Assembly: GCA_029262635.1 (NCBI GenBank)
Contig: JAJCZA010000005.1
Location: 310,001-374,000, forward strand
DNA length: 64,000 nucleotides
Direction: 5' to 3'
Source: Vampirovibrionales bacterium
GTDB lineage: Bacteria; Cyanobacteriota; Vampirovibrionia; Vampirovibrionales; Vampirovibrionaceae
Shown here: one piece after another, positions 26,106 to 37,608 of the stretch
How the letters are laid out: the number at the start of each line of letters is the position of its first letter
How positions within the stretch are numbered: position 1 is the stretch's first letter
Notes under the pieces: model-generated
Told to the model about the DNA's origin: nothing
Database searches by the model: none
What the model saw: the letters and a program-made list of their open reading frames with translations, nothing else
Translations under genes and position numbers: made by a program

Positions 26106-28147
26106 ATACTCCTCCCACCAGCACGGGTATAAACCCCGTCGTCAAGAGCTTTCAGGAAGCTGCCGATCAGGTCAAAGGATCACTGGATATTATTGATCTG
26201 GTTTCACGCTACGTGGTGCTTAAAAAGTCCGGACGAAACCACACCGGACTTTGCCCGTTTCATAAGGACCGAAACCCCTCATTCAGTGTTAGCCCTTCTA
26301 AAAGCCTTTACAAATGCTTCAGTTGCGGCGAAGGAGGCGACGCCCTAAGCTTCCTCATGAAGATTGAAAACAAAACCTACGGGCAGGTCATCCGGGATCT
26401 GGCCGAAGAGCAAAACATTCTTATTCAGGACGACGGACAAGACCGGGATGAAGTCGCTCGAAAACAGACACTGAGCCACCAACTAACCGAACTAAACACT
26501 TTGGCGCAAAGCTGGTACCAACACCAACTGAACGCACCTGAAGGCGAGCCTGTCCGCCAATACCTCACCCATCGAGATATTTCCAATGAAACCATCCAAC
26601 GTTTCGGATTAGGGCACGCCCTACCGGGTTGGGAGACCCTGACCCAACACCTGGTTACCACCGTTGATTTCGCGAAAGACAACCCGGATTTACTCATTAC
26701 TGCAGGTATCTCCAATGCCAGACAGGAAGGGAACGGTTATTATGACCGCTTCAGGAATCGTCTCACGATTCCTATCCATGATGAATCGGGTCGGGTCGTT
26801 GGCTTTGGCGGCCGTGCCCTGAGTAACGAAGACAAGCCTAAATACCTGAACACTCCAGAAACCACTCTGTATCAAAAAAGCAAATTACTTTACGGCCTGT
26901 TTCAAGCCAAAAAAGCCATTCATGACACCCAGTCCGCCATTGTTATGGAAGGCTATTTCGATGTAATCTCGGCCCATATGGGCGGGGTAACACAGGCGGT
27001 TGGCTCCTGCGGTACAGCCTTAACAGACCGCCACTTGAAATTACTCACCCGATTTGGTGCTGAGACGATTTATCTGGCATTCGATTCAGATGAAGCCGGG
27101 CTGAAAGCCGCTCTCAAAGCGATTTCACTCATTGAACCCTATCTCGATTCCACATCACTCAAAGTCAAAATCGTAACGGTCCCCGGCGATAAAGACCCGG
27201 ACGACTTTATTCGCCACCACGGCGGTGAAGCCTTTCAGAAATTGCTCACAACGGCTTTACCCCATCTAACGTTCAAATGCGAACAGGCCCTTCAGGGCTT
27301 AAACACGAAAGAAGCTGAAGGACGGGTCCAGGCCGCAACCAACCTGACCCCTATTCTGGCCGCAATTCAACAACCCGTTCTCCGCCGGGAATACCTCAAT
27401 CAATACGCCGATCGCATCGGGGTTCAGCCCAATGATTTAACACAGGAACTTCAACGATTTTTTCAGAAAACACAACCCCCTTCCGCTTCTATCTACCCCC
27501 TTTCCCGGCGAAGGAAACAAAACGATACAAAAAAAGTTGAATCCAATAAGGCAATTTCTGATCCCTCTCGGACTTTGAAGAGAAGAGCAGGGTTTTCCCT
27601 TGACTCAAAAATAAACTCTAAACTCTACAAGGCGGAGAAGGCCTTGCTTCAACTCCTCTTTTTAAACAAACAAACCTATGGTGCGATGGAGCCTATTGTG
27701 AAAAAACACCAATTCACCGATAATATCCACCAGTCACTTGTTGACTCTCTTCCGGAAACCCATTCTGATGAAGAGACCCTTAACGATGTGATTCACAAGT
27801 TGAGCGGCTTAACAGCCGATCAGCCCGAGCTCCAACATGCATTAACGGACCTGGTGTTCTCTGCTGAAACGTTCGCCGAATCCATCCAGATTGATGCCCT
27901 TCCACCCTCCGAAGTGGATGCCTTTATTCTGGAAGAAGCGAAAAATTATCAACAGACCATGAGAACCATCCAACTTCGTCAGCATCTGGCCCAACAGCGC
28001 CAACAAATTCAAGCGCTGGAACAAGCCAAAACAGAGGATTTCAATGACGAATCCTCTGATCAGGAACACGACCGGACTCTCTCTCAACTGGAACTTCAAT
28101 ATGAATTTCGGGAGAACCTGTCGAAAACCAGAAACGAGTTACTGTAA
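26102..28147 (+). CDS. dnaG: DNA primase
   Basis: The 681-residue protein has the N-terminal CHC2 zinc finger (C-P-F-H near 57 and C-F-S-C near 78), the primase core with E-G-Y-F-D in the Toprim domain (about 280) and the D-S-D metal pair near 330. A longer, charged C-terminal region (about 465-681) would bind DnaB helicase. It synthesises RNA primers on the lagging strand. It is translationally coupled to dgt and followed 21 bp later by rpoD, the core of the macromolecular synthesis operon. rpsU, its common third member, is not present here. Confidence 0.97.
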   Translation: MNTPPTSTGINPVVKSFQEAADQVKGSLDIIDLVSRYVVLKKSGRNHTGLCPFHKDRNPSFSVSPSKSLYKCFSCGEGGDALSFLMKIENKTYGQVIRDLAEEQNILIQDDGQDRDEVARKQTLSHQLTELNTLAQSWYQHQLNAPEGEPVRQYLTHRDISNETIQRFGLGHALPGWETLTQHLVTTVDFAKDNPDLLITAGISNARQEGNGYYDRFRNRLTIPIHDESGRVVGFGGRALSNEDKPKYLNTPETTLYQKSKLLYGLFQAKKAIHDTQSAIVMEGYFDVISAHMGGVTQAVGSCGTALTDRHLKLLTRFGAETIYLAFDSDEAGLKAALKAISLIEPYLDSTSLKVKIVTVPGDKDPDDFIRHHGGEAFQKLLTTALPHLTFKCEQALQGLNTKEAEGRVQAATNLTPILAAIQQPVLRREYLNQYADRIGVQPNDLTQELQRFFQKTQPPSASIYPLSRRRKQNDTKKVESNKAISDPSRTLKRRAGFSLDSKINSKLYKAEKALLQLLFLNKQTYGAMEPIVKKHQFTDNIHQSLVDSLPETHSDEETLNDVIHKLSGLTADQPELQHALTDLVFSAETFAESIQIDALPPSEVDAFILEEAKNYQQTMRTIQLRQHLAQQRQQIQALEQAKTEDFNDESSDQEHDRTLSQLELQYEFRENLSKTRNELL

Positions 28148-28168
28148 AGGAGACATAGGTAAACCATT

Positions 28169-29296
28169 ATGACGAAACCCAAAAAACGTCGTTCTTCCAA
28201 TAACGAAGATGCTTTGGTGGACATGATTGAAAAACAGGAAACCGGTTCCAGCAAACGAAGCGGCATCGATGAATTCCTCTCTGTTAGTGAAGGTCATTCC
28301 GACCACATTGGTGAACTCTTTGGTGGTAGCTCGGTTCAAGCCGATCACCTGGTCGATCAGAATGCACTGGGCCGCCAAGGGCAAACCGCAACCATGGCCC
28401 CCGTTATTCGAGAAGATAAAAAAGAGTCCGAGCCTAATTTTTCAGAAGCAGGAAGCAGTTCCATCGATGACCCCGTCCGGATGTACCTTCGGGAAATTGG
28501 TCGAATTAACTTACTCTCAGCTAAAGAAGAGATTGAGCTAGCTCGAACTATTGCCGCTGGCGGTGAAGAAGGTATGGATGCTAAACGAAGTTTGGTTCAA
28601 GCCAACCTTCGGCTGGTGGTTAGTATCGCTAAAAAATATGTTGGCCGTGGCATGCTCTTCCTCGATCTCATTCAAGAAGGGAATCTAGGTCTAATTCGAG
28701 CCGCCGAAAAATTTGATCACGAGCGAGGTTATAAATTTTCAACTTACGCGACATGGTGGATCCGTCAGGCTATTACCCGTGCCATTGCGGATCAGGCACG
28801 AACCATAAGAATCCCGGTTCACATGGTGGAAACCATTAATAAACTCAAAAAAATCACCCGTAAACTGGCTCAGGAACTCAGCCGAAAACCCACGGAAGAA
28901 GAGTTGGCCAAGGAAATGGGAATCACGGTTCCCAAGCTTCGGGATATTATCAAGGTCGCTCAGGAGCCTCTCTCACTGGAAACCCCCATTGGCAAGGAAG
29001 AGGATTCTCGCCTCGGTGATTTCATCGAAGATCGGGATGCGGAGGCCCCGGCACACACCGTTGCTCAGGAACTCCTGCGGGAAGATTTAACCGAAGTCCT
29101 TAGTAGCCTGTCTCCTCGTGAACGGGATGTTCTCCGACTTCGGTTTGGTCTGGATGATGGCCGTCAGCGAACATTGGAAGAAGTAGGCCAGCTCTTTGGA
29201 GTCACCCGTGAGCGAATTCGGCAGATCGAAGCCAAAGCATTACGTAAACTGCGTCACCCCAACCGCAGCCGTCGCTTAAAAGAATACATCGAGTAA
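28169..29296 (+). CDS. rpoD: Primary RNA polymerase sigma factor (RpoD/SigA)
   Basis: The 375-residue protein has a short, divergent N-terminus (about 1-100, largely lacking region 1.1), then region 1.2 with [11 protein letters not shown]. Region 2 has [12 protein letters not shown] and [16 protein letters not shown], region 3 I-P-V-H-M-V-E-T-I, and region 4.2 has the helix-turn-helix [14 protein letters not shown]. It directs housekeeping transcription. GGAGA lies 17 bp upstream of the ATG, a long spacing. Size and layout match SigA-type factors. Confidence 0.98.
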   Translation: MTKPKKRRSSNNEDALVDMIEKQETGSSKRSGIDEFLSVSEGHSDHIGELFGGSSVQADHLVDQNALGRQGQTATMAPVIREDKKESEPNFSEAGSSSIDDPVRMYLREIGRINLLSAKEEIELARTIAAGGEEGMDAKRSLVQANLRLVVSIAKKYVGRGMLFLDLIQEGNLGLIRAAEKFDHERGYKFSTYATWWIRQAITRAIADQARTIRIPVHMVETINKLKKITRKLAQELSRKPTEEELAKEMGITVPKLRDIIKVAQEPLSLETPIGKEEDSRLGDFIEDRDAEAPAHTVAQELLREDLTEVLSSLSPRERDVLRLRFGLDDGRQRTLEEVGQLFGVTRERIRQIEAKALRKLRHPNRSRRLKEYIE

Positions 29297-29309
29297 TTCC
29301 AAACCTTAC

Positions 29310-29352
29310 ATAACCCCAGCCCAATCCATTCATCACCTTTGGCTGGGGTTAT
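29310..29352 (+). terminator. Hairpin terminator after rpoD
   Basis: A perfect 12-bp stem ATAACCCCAGCC (29310-29321) / GGCTGGGGTTAT (29341-29352) with a 19-nt loop. It is followed by GTCTTTCCCC rather than a pure T-run, so it is a moderate terminator or 3' stabiliser of the dgt-dnaG-rpoD message. Confidence 0.78.
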
Positions 29353-29574
29353 GTCTTTCCCCTTTAAAGATCATCTATCCATAAGAACTGAAAAATAGCA
29401 CCGATAGCGGATGGTTTACCTGACCCACTTCCTATAGAATAGAAATAAGTCTTTCCAATATGAGCGGATTGTGGAATTTGTTAGCGAACGTTGGCCCTGT
29501 GAGTCTCCGTCAGTCTCCCGCCTCCTTTTGTGGTTTCCATTCTCTCTGGAAAGGCTTTCCTCTTGCAGGAAGCT

Positions 29575-29832
29575 TTAAAACTTGGGTTCAAAAGGGGAAC
29601 TTTCTTTATCTAAGCTTTTGGGGCAAGCCATTTGCTGATATTGCTCTTTAACCTCATCAACAATCCCAACATGAACCTCTTGGAGGTCTCCCGAATTTTG
29701 TTCTAACGCATAGAAACGGCCCACAGCCCAAGTGCCATTGGATGTGGTACAACCCGTCAGAAAACTAACTCCTAAAACCCCGAACAGAACGAGGCGAGAG
29801 CTAAACGGCTTTAGATGGATCAGTACCGCCAC
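29575..29832 (-). CDS. Small predicted lipoprotein
   Basis: The 85-residue product has a basic N-terminus, a hydrophobic stretch (about 13-26) and a lipobox F-L-T-G-C, so it should be lipidated at Cys28 with the mature 58-residue part outside the inner membrane. The mature sequence is short, acidic to neutral, with no recognised fold. The start has only a weak GGA nearby. It lies alone between rpoD and groES on the opposite strand. Function unknown. Confidence 0.7.
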   Translation of the reverse strand: MAVLIHLKPFSSRLVLFGVLGVSFLTGCTTSNGTWAVGRFYALEQNSGDLQEVHVGIVDEVKEQYQQMACPKSLDKESSPFEPKF

Positions 29833-29908
29833 AAAGATACCCCATGGATTTCCTACTCACTTCTTCTTTCTAGCATACTCTTTCTCTCCTCTTTTTCTGA
29901 TCCTCTAA

Positions 29909-29957
29909 ACAAAGGAAACACGTGAAAAACCGGCTTAAAGTCTTCCGTTTCCTTTGT
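29909..29957 (+). repeat. 11-bp inverted repeat upstream of groESL
   Basis: ACAAAGGAAAC (29909-29919) and GTTTCCTTTGT (29947-29957) are perfect inverted arms separated by 27 bp, about 70 bp before the groES -35. No CIRCE element (TTAGCACTC/GAGTGCTAA) is present anywhere in the leader, so this repeat is the most obvious candidate regulatory site for heat-shock control. It could also be an RNA hairpin. Confidence 0.55.
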
Positions 29958-30026
29958 ATCGGAAATATTAAAATTTCATTATAATTTGCATTTTAGCCCC
30001 TGAAACATTGGACAAACCCCTAGGGC

Positions 30027-30055
30027 TTTACATACCATACAAGCAGAATTATGAA
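30027..30055 (+). promoter_or_regulatory. Promoter of groES-groEL
   Basis: -35 TTTACA (30027-30032), 17-bp spacer, -10 TATGAA (30050-30055), about 50 bp before the groES ATG. A second perfect TATAAT at 29980-29985 without a good -35 may mark an alternative start. Confidence 0.65.
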
Positions 30056-30105
30056 ACTCAAATTGTTTAATCCATATTCTACGAAATTAGGAGGAAAAAC
30101 ATCTG

Positions 30106-30417
30106 ATGGCTGAAACCAAAACAAAGGTCAAATTTAAACCTCTGGCCGACCGTGTCTTACTCGAGATTATCGACGAAAGCGATAAAACAGCGGGAGGAAT
30201 CTACATTCCTGAAACGGCTAAAGAAAAACCAATGAGAGGCCGTGTCATTGCTTTAGGTCAAGGACGCCTACTTGAAACCGGACAACGTGAAGAAATGAAT
30301 GTCGAAGTCGGCAACGTGGTTCTGTTCTCCAAATACGGTGGAACCGACATCAAACTTGGTACCGAAACCTTTAAAATCCTGTCTGAGAAAGATATTCTCG
30401 GTATCATCGAAGACTAA
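30106..30417 (+). CDS. groES: Co-chaperonin GroES
   Basis: The 103-residue protein has P-L-A-D-R-V-L at the start, the mobile loop T-A-G-G-I-Y-I-P (about 30-38) that contacts GroEL, and the dome and C-terminal S-E-x-D-I-L-G-I. It caps the GroEL ring as a heptamer. AGGAGG lies 11 bases upstream. The N-terminus has a short lysine-rich extension (about eight residues) relative to E. coli GroES. groEL follows 47 bp later. Confidence 0.98.
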   Translation: MAETKTKVKFKPLADRVLLEIIDESDKTAGGIYIPETAKEKPMRGRVIALGQGRLLETGQREEMNVEVGNVVLFSKYGGTDIKLGTETFKILSEKDILGIIED

Positions 30418-30443
30418 CCCCCCATTTAGATTAATTAGATTAG

Positions 30444-32117
<1,674 letters not shown>

Positions 32118-32152
32118 TAAAAGTCCAGACACTCCTTCATTCAAACCATGAG

Positions 32153-32197
32153 ATAAGCGACGGTTTCAAAGTAAAACCGTCGCTTATTCTTTTCTTA
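32153..32197. terminator. Bidirectional terminator between groEL and the convergent gene
   Basis: A perfect 14-bp stem ATAAGCGACGGTTT (32153-32166) / AAACCGTCGCTTAT (32174-32187), 7-nt loop, then TCTTTTCTTA on the plus strand. It lies between two convergent stop codons and can serve both. Confidence 0.9.
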
Positions 32198-32203
32198 CTA
32201 ATT

Positions 32204-32620
32204 TTAAAACCGATGGATCGCCAACGGGCTTCTATCGTACCAGAAGACGGGCGGTGGTGGTGCAGGCCGAACCGTATTCAGAGCCACTCTATTCTCTTCG
32301 GGCGTCAGGCCCTCTGTGGCCAGCTCATTCAAAGAAATCGGACGAACCTGTTTTTTCGCCTCGACCGTAGCAACGGTTGAGGGAATTTGCGCTTGATTGA
32401 AAAGAACCTTGTCCTCAGCAACCGCTAAACCTCCGACATATTGAGAGTCCTGAGGTACCGATGCCATCACAGCCCCTGAAGGGTTGTATTGACTGGAGCG
32501 ATCGATTTTTTGCATCAAAATAACATTTTCTTGAAAAGGTAACCCTTGAAACACTTCTTCAGCACTCGCTGACAAACCCATGGTTAAAAAGCAAACCAGA
32601 AGCATCCATATTCTCATCAT
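32204..32620 (-). CDS. Secreted protein of unknown function
   Basis: The 138-residue product has a clear signal peptide (hydrophobic about 4-18, cleavage near S-A-S-A). The mature region has no TM segment and no family I recognise; it is rich in Gln, Val and Ser and ends with a Pro-rich patch (P-A-P-P-P-P) and a basic C-terminus. GGTGAG precedes the ATG. It is convergent with groEL and its 5' side faces the long hut leader. Function unknown. Confidence 0.7.
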   Translation of the reverse strand: MMRIWMLLVCFLTMGLSASAEEVFQGLPFQENVILMQKIDRSSQYNPSGAVMASVPQDSQYVGGLAVAEDKVLFNQAQIPSTVATVEAKKQVRPISLNELATEGLTPEENRVALNTVRPAPPPPVFWYDRSPLAIHRF

Positions 32621-32910
32621 AATAACAACTCACCACATGTTACTAAACGAACGTTTTTTACTTGTTCTAATATCCGTTTCTAAATCCGTTTCAATTTGGC
32701 CTTTATTTGCCTGCGATTCAGAAAACCACTTCTCAAATTATTTTATTCTTCTCAAAATAACCGTTTACTCTATTTATTTTTATACTGTGCGTATGATTAA
32801 TATAGCCTATTAACCTTCCTATTCCCTTGAATGGAAAAATCTAATCCTTTTATGAAGATTTATTAATTTTTTTAACCTTTCACCCTCTTTTTTTTCTCTC
32901 CCGCTCTACA
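32621..32910. other. A+T-rich leader between secreted-protein gene and hut promoter
   Basis: A strongly A+T-rich stretch with homopolymer runs and no supported ORF. A plus-strand reading frame at 32580-32813 has no codon-use or motif support. Upstream regulatory sequence for the hut operon and the promoter of the minus-strand secreted-protein gene probably lie here. Confidence 0.5.
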
Positions 32911-32947
32911 TATAATAATCGATAATGCTTCAGAAGCGAGTCGCTTC
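32911..32947 (+). promoter_or_regulatory. hut operon -10 with overlapping palindromic operator
   Basis: A perfect TATAAT (32911-32916) is followed at the expected start site by two overlapping palindromes: GCTTC-A-GAAGC (32927-32937) and GAAGCGA-G-TCGCTTC (32933-32947). Arms therefore alternate GCTTC, GAAGC, GCTTC on one face of the DNA. The position just downstream of the start site fits a repressor operator. The hutH start codon is 38 bp further on. No repressor gene is in the window. Confidence 0.65.
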
Positions 32948-32985
32948 AACCACACGGAGAAACTATTAAAACAGAGGACCCGTCA

Positions 32986-34584
32986 TTGGAAGCTGGAGAG
33001 GAAAATACCATAGCCATCATCGAACTGACGGGGAATGATCTCACCTTAGAACAGATTGAACAGGTGGCCTTCGGCCATCCTGATACTATTACAGTTCGCT
33101 TGGCCCATGAAGCTCGACAACGGGTTAATGCCTCCCGGCAAGTTATTGAGCAAGTTCTAATATCCAACAAGACTGTCTATGGTGTTAATACCGGGTTTGG
33201 CGCCATGAGCAAAATCTCTGTTACCCCGGATCAGGTAGGTGCCCTGCAACTCAATCTCGTCCGCAGTCATGCGGCAGGTACGGGCAAGCCTTTGGATGAG
33301 CCCACGGTCCGAGCCATGACACTCCTCCGTGCCAACACACTTGCCAAAGGATTTAGCGGAGTCCGGGTCGAAGTCATCGAAACTCTCGTTGAATTATTGA
33401 ACCAGGGTATCTACCCGGTTGTTCCTTCAAAAGGTTCACTGGGTGCCAGCGGCGACTTAGCCCCTCTGGCACATCTAGCGTTGGTTCTGATTGGTGAAGG
33501 AGAGGTCTTCAAAAAAAATACACAAGGGCAACCCACACCACAGCAACAAACCGGACTCAAAGCCTTAAAAGCAGCGAATATCAAACCCTTAATTCTAGAA
33601 GCCAAAGAAGGGCTAGGTCTCCTTAATGGCACACAAATGATGACCAGCCTCGGCACCCTGACTCTACTCCAAGCCGAACGACTCACGCTGGCTTCTGAAA
33701 TCGCCGGAGCCATGACCATTGAAGCGATTCAGGGAAGCGTCCGCCCTTTTGACGAGCAAGTGGCTCAAGTTCGTCCTCATCCCGGTCATATTCGATCCGC
33801 CCGCATTGCCCGGAATCTACTCGCCAACAGCGAGATTATGACAGCTCACCGGGATTGCGCCAAAGTGCAGGACCCCTACTCTCTCCGTTGCATTCCACAA
33901 GTTCACGGCATGGTCTTTGATACTCTGGATCGGGTTCGGGAGACCCTAACCATTGAAGCCAACGCCGCTACAGACAACCCGCTGGTTTTTCCCAACGGTG
34001 ACATTATCTCTCAAGGAAATTTTCACGGAGAACCCGTGGCCATGGCGCTAGACATGATGGGCATTGCCCTAGCCGAACTGGCCAGCATCTCCGAGCGTCG
34101 CATTGATAAGCTCATGAACCCGGCCTTTAGCGAACTCCCTGCTTTTCTCGTCGGGAAAGGTTCAGAACCAGGACTTCACTCGGGCATGATGATTATCCAC
34201 TACACAGCGGCTTCTCTCGTATCGGAGAACAAAGTTCTCAGCCACCCGGCCTGTGTAGATTCAGTCCCCACCTCCAATGACAAGGAAGATCATGTTAGCA
34301 TGGGTGCCATTGCCGCCCGAAAAGCGGCTAAAATAGTTGAGCATGCCCGATGGGTCATTGCGGCCGAACTCCTTTGCGCCGCCCAAGGGCTGGAGTTTCA
34401 GGATAAGCTGAAACCAGGTACCGGTATTCAGACCGCCTATCAATTAATTCGACAACACGTCAGTCCCTTAAAAGAAGATCGTAGCTGTGCCTCTGACGTG
34501 GAGAAAATCGTTCAGCTCATTGAGAGTGGGCATTTAATCAACACCGTTGCCCATGCCATCGGCCCATTAGACCCCTTAGCCTAG
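32986..34584 (+). CDS. hutH: Histidine ammonia-lyase
   Basis: Read from TTG (GAGG about 8 nt upstream), the 532-residue protein has the N-terminal L-T-L-E-Q-I segment, Y-G-V-N-T-G-F-G near 60, and [12 protein letters not shown] near 150, where Ala-Ser-Gly forms the MIO prosthetic group. Q-D-P-Y-S-L-R-C appears near 300. It deaminates histidine to urocanate. The MIO-site context and hutU immediately downstream favour a histidine rather than phenylalanine/tyrosine lyase. It heads a three-gene hut operon. Confidence 0.96.
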   Translation: MEAGEENTIAIIELTGNDLTLEQIEQVAFGHPDTITVRLAHEARQRVNASRQVIEQVLISNKTVYGVNTGFGAMSKISVTPDQVGALQLNLVRSHAAGTGKPLDEPTVRAMTLLRANTLAKGFSGVRVEVIETLVELLNQGIYPVVPSKGSLGASGDLAPLAHLALVLIGEGEVFKKNTQGQPTPQQQTGLKALKAANIKPLILEAKEGLGLLNGTQMMTSLGTLTLLQAERLTLASEIAGAMTIEAIQGSVRPFDEQVAQVRPHPGHIRSARIARNLLANSEIMTAHRDCAKVQDPYSLRCIPQVHGMVFDTLDRVRETLTIEANAATDNPLVFPNGDIISQGNFHGEPVAMALDMMGIALAELASISERRIDKLMNPAFSELPAFLVGKGSEPGLHSGMMIIHYTAASLVSENKVLSHPACVDSVPTSNDKEDHVSMGAIAARKAAKIVEHARWVIAAELLCAAQGLEFQDKLKPGTGIQTAYQLIRQHVSPLKEDRSCASDVEKIVQLIESGHLINTVAHAIGPLDPLA

Positions 34585-34616
34585 CCTTTACCGAATCCAA
34601 CAGGAGACCCCTTCCC

Positions 34617-36305
34617 ATGGCTGTATCCGAATCCAATACTCAATTGACCGGCGCCCCTCGAGGTAAAAAACGCCTTTGCAAATCCTGGCAAACCGAAGCC
34701 GCTTACCGCATGTTACTAAACAATCTGGATCCAGACGTGGCCGAAGACCCGGATGCACTCATTGTTTATGGTGGCACTGGAAAAGCCGCCCGAAATTCGG
34801 CCTGTCTGCAAAAAATTCTGGAGCTCCTAAAAACATTGGGAAACGAAGAAACCCTGCTTGTTCAATCCGGCAAACCCGTTGCTGTCTTCCCTTCCCACAC
34901 CGATGCCCCCCGAGTCCTCATCGCTAACAGTAACCTAGTCGGTCACTGGGCTCATTGGGACCATTTTCGGGAGTTAGAACGCAAGGGCCTGATGATGTAC
35001 GGACAAATGACCGCCGGAAGCTGGATTTACATCGGCTCTCAAGGCATTGTTCAGGGCACATACCTCACCTTCGCCGAAGCCGCAAAAAAACATTTCGCCT
35101 CGGATCTCACAGGAAAATTCGTCCTTTCGGCAGGCCTTGGTGGCATGGGGGGCGCTCAACCTTTGGCCGTTAAAATGAACAACGGCATTTTTCTCGGGGT
35201 AGAAGTGGATGAAAGCCGTATCCAGAAACGACTAGACACCGGCTACCTCGATGTCATGGTACAAACACTTGCCGAAGCCGAAGCCCTTATAGATCAACAT
35301 CTGGCAAACAAACAACCCGTCTCCATCGGCCTCTTGGGCAACGCCGCTACCATTTACAAACAACTGGTCAAAAACGGTCGGTACCCGGACATGGTCACGG
35401 ATCAAACCTCAGCCCATGACCCCTTGAACGGTTATATTCCTGAGGGTTATAACCTAACAGAAGCCAGCACCTTTCGAACCCAAGACCCTGAGGGCTACAT
35501 CCAAGCAGCCAAAAACGCCATGGCCGATCAGGTCAACGCCATGCTGGCCTTCCAACGCAACGGCACCATCGCCTTTGACTACGGAAATAATATCCGGCAA
35601 ATGGCGCTGGAAGCTAAAACCCACCCCGCCACAGACGCCTTTCAAATCCCCGGATTTATCCCTGAGTACATCCGCCCCCTCTTTTGCGAAGGCAGTGGCC
35701 CCTTTCGTTGGGTCGCTCTTTCTGGCGATCCCAAGGACATTCAAAAAACCGACGAAGCACTCAAAACGGCCTTCCCCGAGAACCAACCCTTACGACAATG
35801 GCTGGCTCTGGCAGAAAAACACATTCAATTTCAAGGACTCCCGGCCCGGATCTGCTGGCTCAATTACGCCGAACGCGCCAAAGCGGGATTGATCTTTAAT
35901 GATCTAGTCGCCTCAGGGGAGGTTTCGGCCCCCATTGTCATTGGTCGGGATCATCTGGACTGCGGCAGTGTCGCCTCACCCAATCGGGAAACCGAGGCCA
36001 TGAAAGACGGCAGTGACGCCGTGGCCGATTGGCCCATTTTAAACGCCTTAATTAATTCGGTTAACGGCGCCACATGGACATCTTTCCACCATGGCGGCGG
36101 TGTCGGTATGGGATACTCACTCCATGCGGGCATGGTCATTGTCGCCGACGGTACCCCAGAAGCCGCCCGACGATTAAAGCGGGTTCTCACCTCAGATCCT
36201 GGTATGGGCGTTATTCGCCATGCGGACGCGGGCTACGAACAAGCCCGAACGACCGCCAAAGAACAAGGTATCCAGGGTAACTTTCTTAAAAATACACCCC
36301 AATAA
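34617..36305 (+). CDS. hutU: Urocanate hydratase (urocanase)
   Basis: The 562-residue enzyme has the urocanase signatures [10 protein letters not shown] near 50, G-Q-M-T-A-G-S near 127, the NAD-binding G-L-G-G-M-G-G-A-Q near 171, and F-D-Y-G-N-N-I-R near 322. It hydrates urocanate to imidazolone propionate using tightly bound NAD. CAGGAG precedes the ATG; the gap from hutH is 32 bp. Confidence 0.98.
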   Translation: MAVSESNTQLTGAPRGKKRLCKSWQTEAAYRMLLNNLDPDVAEDPDALIVYGGTGKAARNSACLQKILELLKTLGNEETLLVQSGKPVAVFPSHTDAPRVLIANSNLVGHWAHWDHFRELERKGLMMYGQMTAGSWIYIGSQGIVQGTYLTFAEAAKKHFASDLTGKFVLSAGLGGMGGAQPLAVKMNNGIFLGVEVDESRIQKRLDTGYLDVMVQTLAEAEALIDQHLANKQPVSIGLLGNAATIYKQLVKNGRYPDMVTDQTSAHDPLNGYIPEGYNLTEASTFRTQDPEGYIQAAKNAMADQVNAMLAFQRNGTIAFDYGNNIRQMALEAKTHPATDAFQIPGFIPEYIRPLFCEGSGPFRWVALSGDPKDIQKTDEALKTAFPENQPLRQWLALAEKHIQFQGLPARICWLNYAERAKAGLIFNDLVASGEVSAPIVIGRDHLDCGSVASPNRETEAMKDGSDAVADWPILNALINSVNGATWTSFHHGGGVGMGYSLHAGMVIVADGTPEAARRLKRVLTSDPGMGVIRHADAGYEQARTTAKEQGIQGNFLKNTPQ

Positions 36306-36322
36306 CTGAAGGCACCACACCC

Positions 36323-37567
36323 ATGACACCAACACCCCAGCCAGACCTTATCCTCTACAATGCCGAGCAGTTAGTCACTGTGGACCCAGCCCGTATGACC
36401 CCGGATAACCCTTTAGGTGTTATTCCTAAAGGGGCTCTTGTCATAAAAGACGGCTGCATTACCGCATTGGGAGGCACCTGTGATTTTGACTTGCCCGACA
36501 CGACCAATACCATCGATTGCACCGGCCAGATCCTTTTGCCCGGACTGATTGATTCCCATACCCACCCAGTGTTTGCCGGGGATCGCTCCGACGAGTTTGA
36601 AAAACGCTTGCAAGGCACCAGCTATCTGGCCATCGCTCAAGCCGGTGGCGGCATTAAGAAAACCGTCGCCGCCACCCGAAAGGCTAGTGAGCTCGAACTC
36701 TACATCAGCGCCAAACGCCGTTTAGAAACCATGCTCTCCTTTGGCGTCACCACCGTAGAAACCAAAAGTGGTTATGGGTTAGACAGTAATAGCGAGGAAA
36801 AATCCTTGCGGGTTCTTCAAAAACTAAAGCGGGAGCTCCCGCAAACCGTATGTGTTACGTACATGGGCGCTCATGATATCCCTATAGAATACAAAGACCA
36901 CCCGGACAGCTACGTGGATCTCCTCTGCCACGACCAGCTCCCCAAAATCGCAGAACAAAAACTAGCGGATTTTTGCGATGTGTTCTGTGAAACCGGCTAT
37001 TTCAGCGTCGCTCAATCTCGTCGTATTCTGGAAACAGCCCGAACACTAGGAATGAAACTCAAAATCCATGCGGAAGAATTCACCGATCTGGGCGGCGCCC
37101 AATTAGCTGGCGAGTTGGGTGCTGTTTCCGCCGATCATCTATTGCATATTTCCGATGACAGTATTCAGGCCATGAAGCAGGGCGGCACCGTCGCAACACT
37201 CTTACCGGGTACGGCTTTTTATCTCAAACTCCCCCATTATGCTCCAGCCCGAAAGCTATTGGACGCTGGCATACCCGTAGCACTGGCTACAGACTTTAAC
37301 CCCGGGTCCTGTATGAGCGAGAACATTCAGCTCATTATGACCCTTGCCTGTTTAAACATGAACATGACCCCCGCCGAAGTGATTCAGGGCGTTACCCTAA
37401 ACGGCGCAAAGGCGCTGGACCTGCACCACGACCGGGGCAGTCTGGAAGTAGGTAAGCGGGCAGATTTAGCCTGTTTTAACGCCTCCAGCTATAACGAACT
37501 GCTCTATCATTTTGGTGTAAACCACTTGACCAGCGTCTATATTCAGGGTCGTCCCATTTCCTTTTAA
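36323..37567 (+). CDS. hutI: Imidazolonepropionase
   Basis: The 414-residue amidohydrolase has the metal H-x-H in D-S-H-T-H-P-V-F-A-G near 75, K-S-G-Y-G-L near 150, H-A-E-E-F near 248 and a late A-T-D-F-N-P-G-S. It opens imidazolone propionate to N-formimino-L-glutamate. It begins 17 bp after hutU. No hutG, hutF or formimidoyltransferase follows, so the final conversion to glutamate must be encoded elsewhere. Confidence 0.98.
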   Translation: MTPTPQPDLILYNAEQLVTVDPARMTPDNPLGVIPKGALVIKDGCITALGGTCDFDLPDTTNTIDCTGQILLPGLIDSHTHPVFAGDRSDEFEKRLQGTSYLAIAQAGGGIKKTVAATRKASELELYISAKRRLETMLSFGVTTVETKSGYGLDSNSEEKSLRVLQKLKRELPQTVCVTYMGAHDIPIEYKDHPDSYVDLLCHDQLPKIAEQKLADFCDVFCETGYFSVAQSRRILETARTLGMKLKIHAEEFTDLGGAQLAGELGAVSADHLLHISDDSIQAMKQGGTVATLLPGTAFYLKLPHYAPARKLLDAGIPVALATDFNPGSCMSENIQLIMTLACLNMNMTPAEVIQGVTLNGAKALDLHHDRGSLEVGKRADLACFNASSYNELLYHFGVNHLTSVYIQGRPISF

Positions 37568-37608
37568 GTCGTTGTTCTATTCTTTTTTCTTATTAAAAGC
37601 CAGCTAGA

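Noticed and set aside
29460-29651. 63-residue plus-strand reading frame between rpoD and groES
   Set aside because: It overlaps the better-supported lipoprotein gene on the other strand, has no ribosome site and the product has no coherent hydrophobicity or motif.
32580-32813. Plus-strand frame of 77 codons before hutH
   Set aside because: Very A+T-rich, overlaps the 5' end of the secreted-protein gene, no ribosome site; codon choice reflects base composition.
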